Origin: an uncultured Zetaproteobacteria bacterium
Lineage (GTDB): Bacteria > Pseudomonadota > Zetaproteobacteria > Mariprofundales > Mariprofundaceae
Assembly: GCA_947311795.1 (NCBI GenBank)
Contig: CAMZLX010000049.1
Location: 1 to 6,808, forward strand
DNA: 6,808 bases
Direction of reading: 5' to 3'
Shown: piece after piece, positions 6,692 to 6,808 of the stretch
How the letters are laid out: each line of letters begins with the position of its first letter
Position numbering within the stretch: the stretch's first letter is position 1
Notes under the pieces: model-generated
The model's database searches: none
The model's input: only the letters and a program-made list of their open reading frames with translations
What the model was told of the DNA's origin: nothing
Program-made: the position numbers and the translations under genes

Positions 6692-6808
6692 GATATTTAT
6701 CCTTATTGCGTGGCATCAATGTTGCAGGACAAAAGAAAATCAAAATGTCGGATTTAAAAGCGCTGTATGAAGGTTTGGATTTTACCAATGTGCAAACCTA
6801 TATTCAAA
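6688..6808 (+). CDS. DUF1697 family protein, N-terminal part (cut by window end)
   Basis: The reading frame from the ATG at 6688 stays open to the window edge, giving about 40 residues. It begins MRYLSLLRGINVAGQKKIKM, followed by a stretch resembling SDLKALYEGLDFTNVQTYIQ. The LLRGINVxGxxKIKM start, the DLK helix and the V.TYIQS-type ending are characteristic of DUF1697, a family of about 170-180 residues with no settled function. Its ATG overlaps the mfd stop by four bases (ATGA), indicating that it follows mfd in the same transcript. GGA at 6673-6675 is the only weak ribosome-site candidate. The gene is incomplete because the window stops, not because it is broken. Confidence 0.85.
   Translation, partial: MRYLSLLRGINVAGQKKIKMSDLKALYEGLDFTNVQTYIQ

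Overview
The window reads as one stretch of proteobacterial chromosome with a GC content that looks mid-40s by eye. All supportable genes lie on the + strand and are packed tightly. Mfd resembles gammaproteobacterial Mfd throughout. The upstream hairpins look like the REP elements of Gammaproteobacteria. The small FQPEPHLV-type membrane protein is also a proteobacterial family. A Gammaproteobacterium or a related class such as Zetaproteobacteria is my best guess; genus cannot be told from this sequence alone.

Layout. Bases 1-253 form a near-complete palindrome: two perfectly complementary 120-base arms around a 13-base centre. The inner part (94-160) looks like a head-to-head pair of REP hairpins. 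No convincing gene was seen in 1-297. From 298 to the right edge there are eight genes. They are a TauE/SafE-family exporter (298-1095), an OsmC-family protein (1137-1523), an isoprenylcysteine-methyltransferase-like membrane protein (1546-2124), a TPMT-type soluble methyltransferase (2127-2717), a 74-residue two-helix membrane protein (2714-2938), a DUF1456 protein (2960-3298), the transcription-repair coupling factor Mfd (3302-6691), and the start of a DUF1697 protein (6688-6808, cut by the window edge).

Gaps between genes range from 41 bases down to 4-base ATGA overlaps, and no terminator-like hairpin lies between them. Co-transcription from a promoter upstream of 298 is therefore the simplest reading, although mfd could also have its own promoter. 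The first four or five genes share a possible theme of sulfur or thiol chemistry: an anion exporter of the sulfite/sulfonate type, a thiol-peroxidase-like fold, and two methyltransferases from families that include S-methylating members. That link is inferred from family membership and order. The second half (DUF1456, mfd) is housekeeping, with mfd the one gene whose function is secure.

No tRNA, rRNA, CRISPR array, transposase gene or phage gene was recognised. The most unusual item is the 253-base palindrome at the left edge. It could be a real cruciform-forming element or an assembly fold-back at a contig end.
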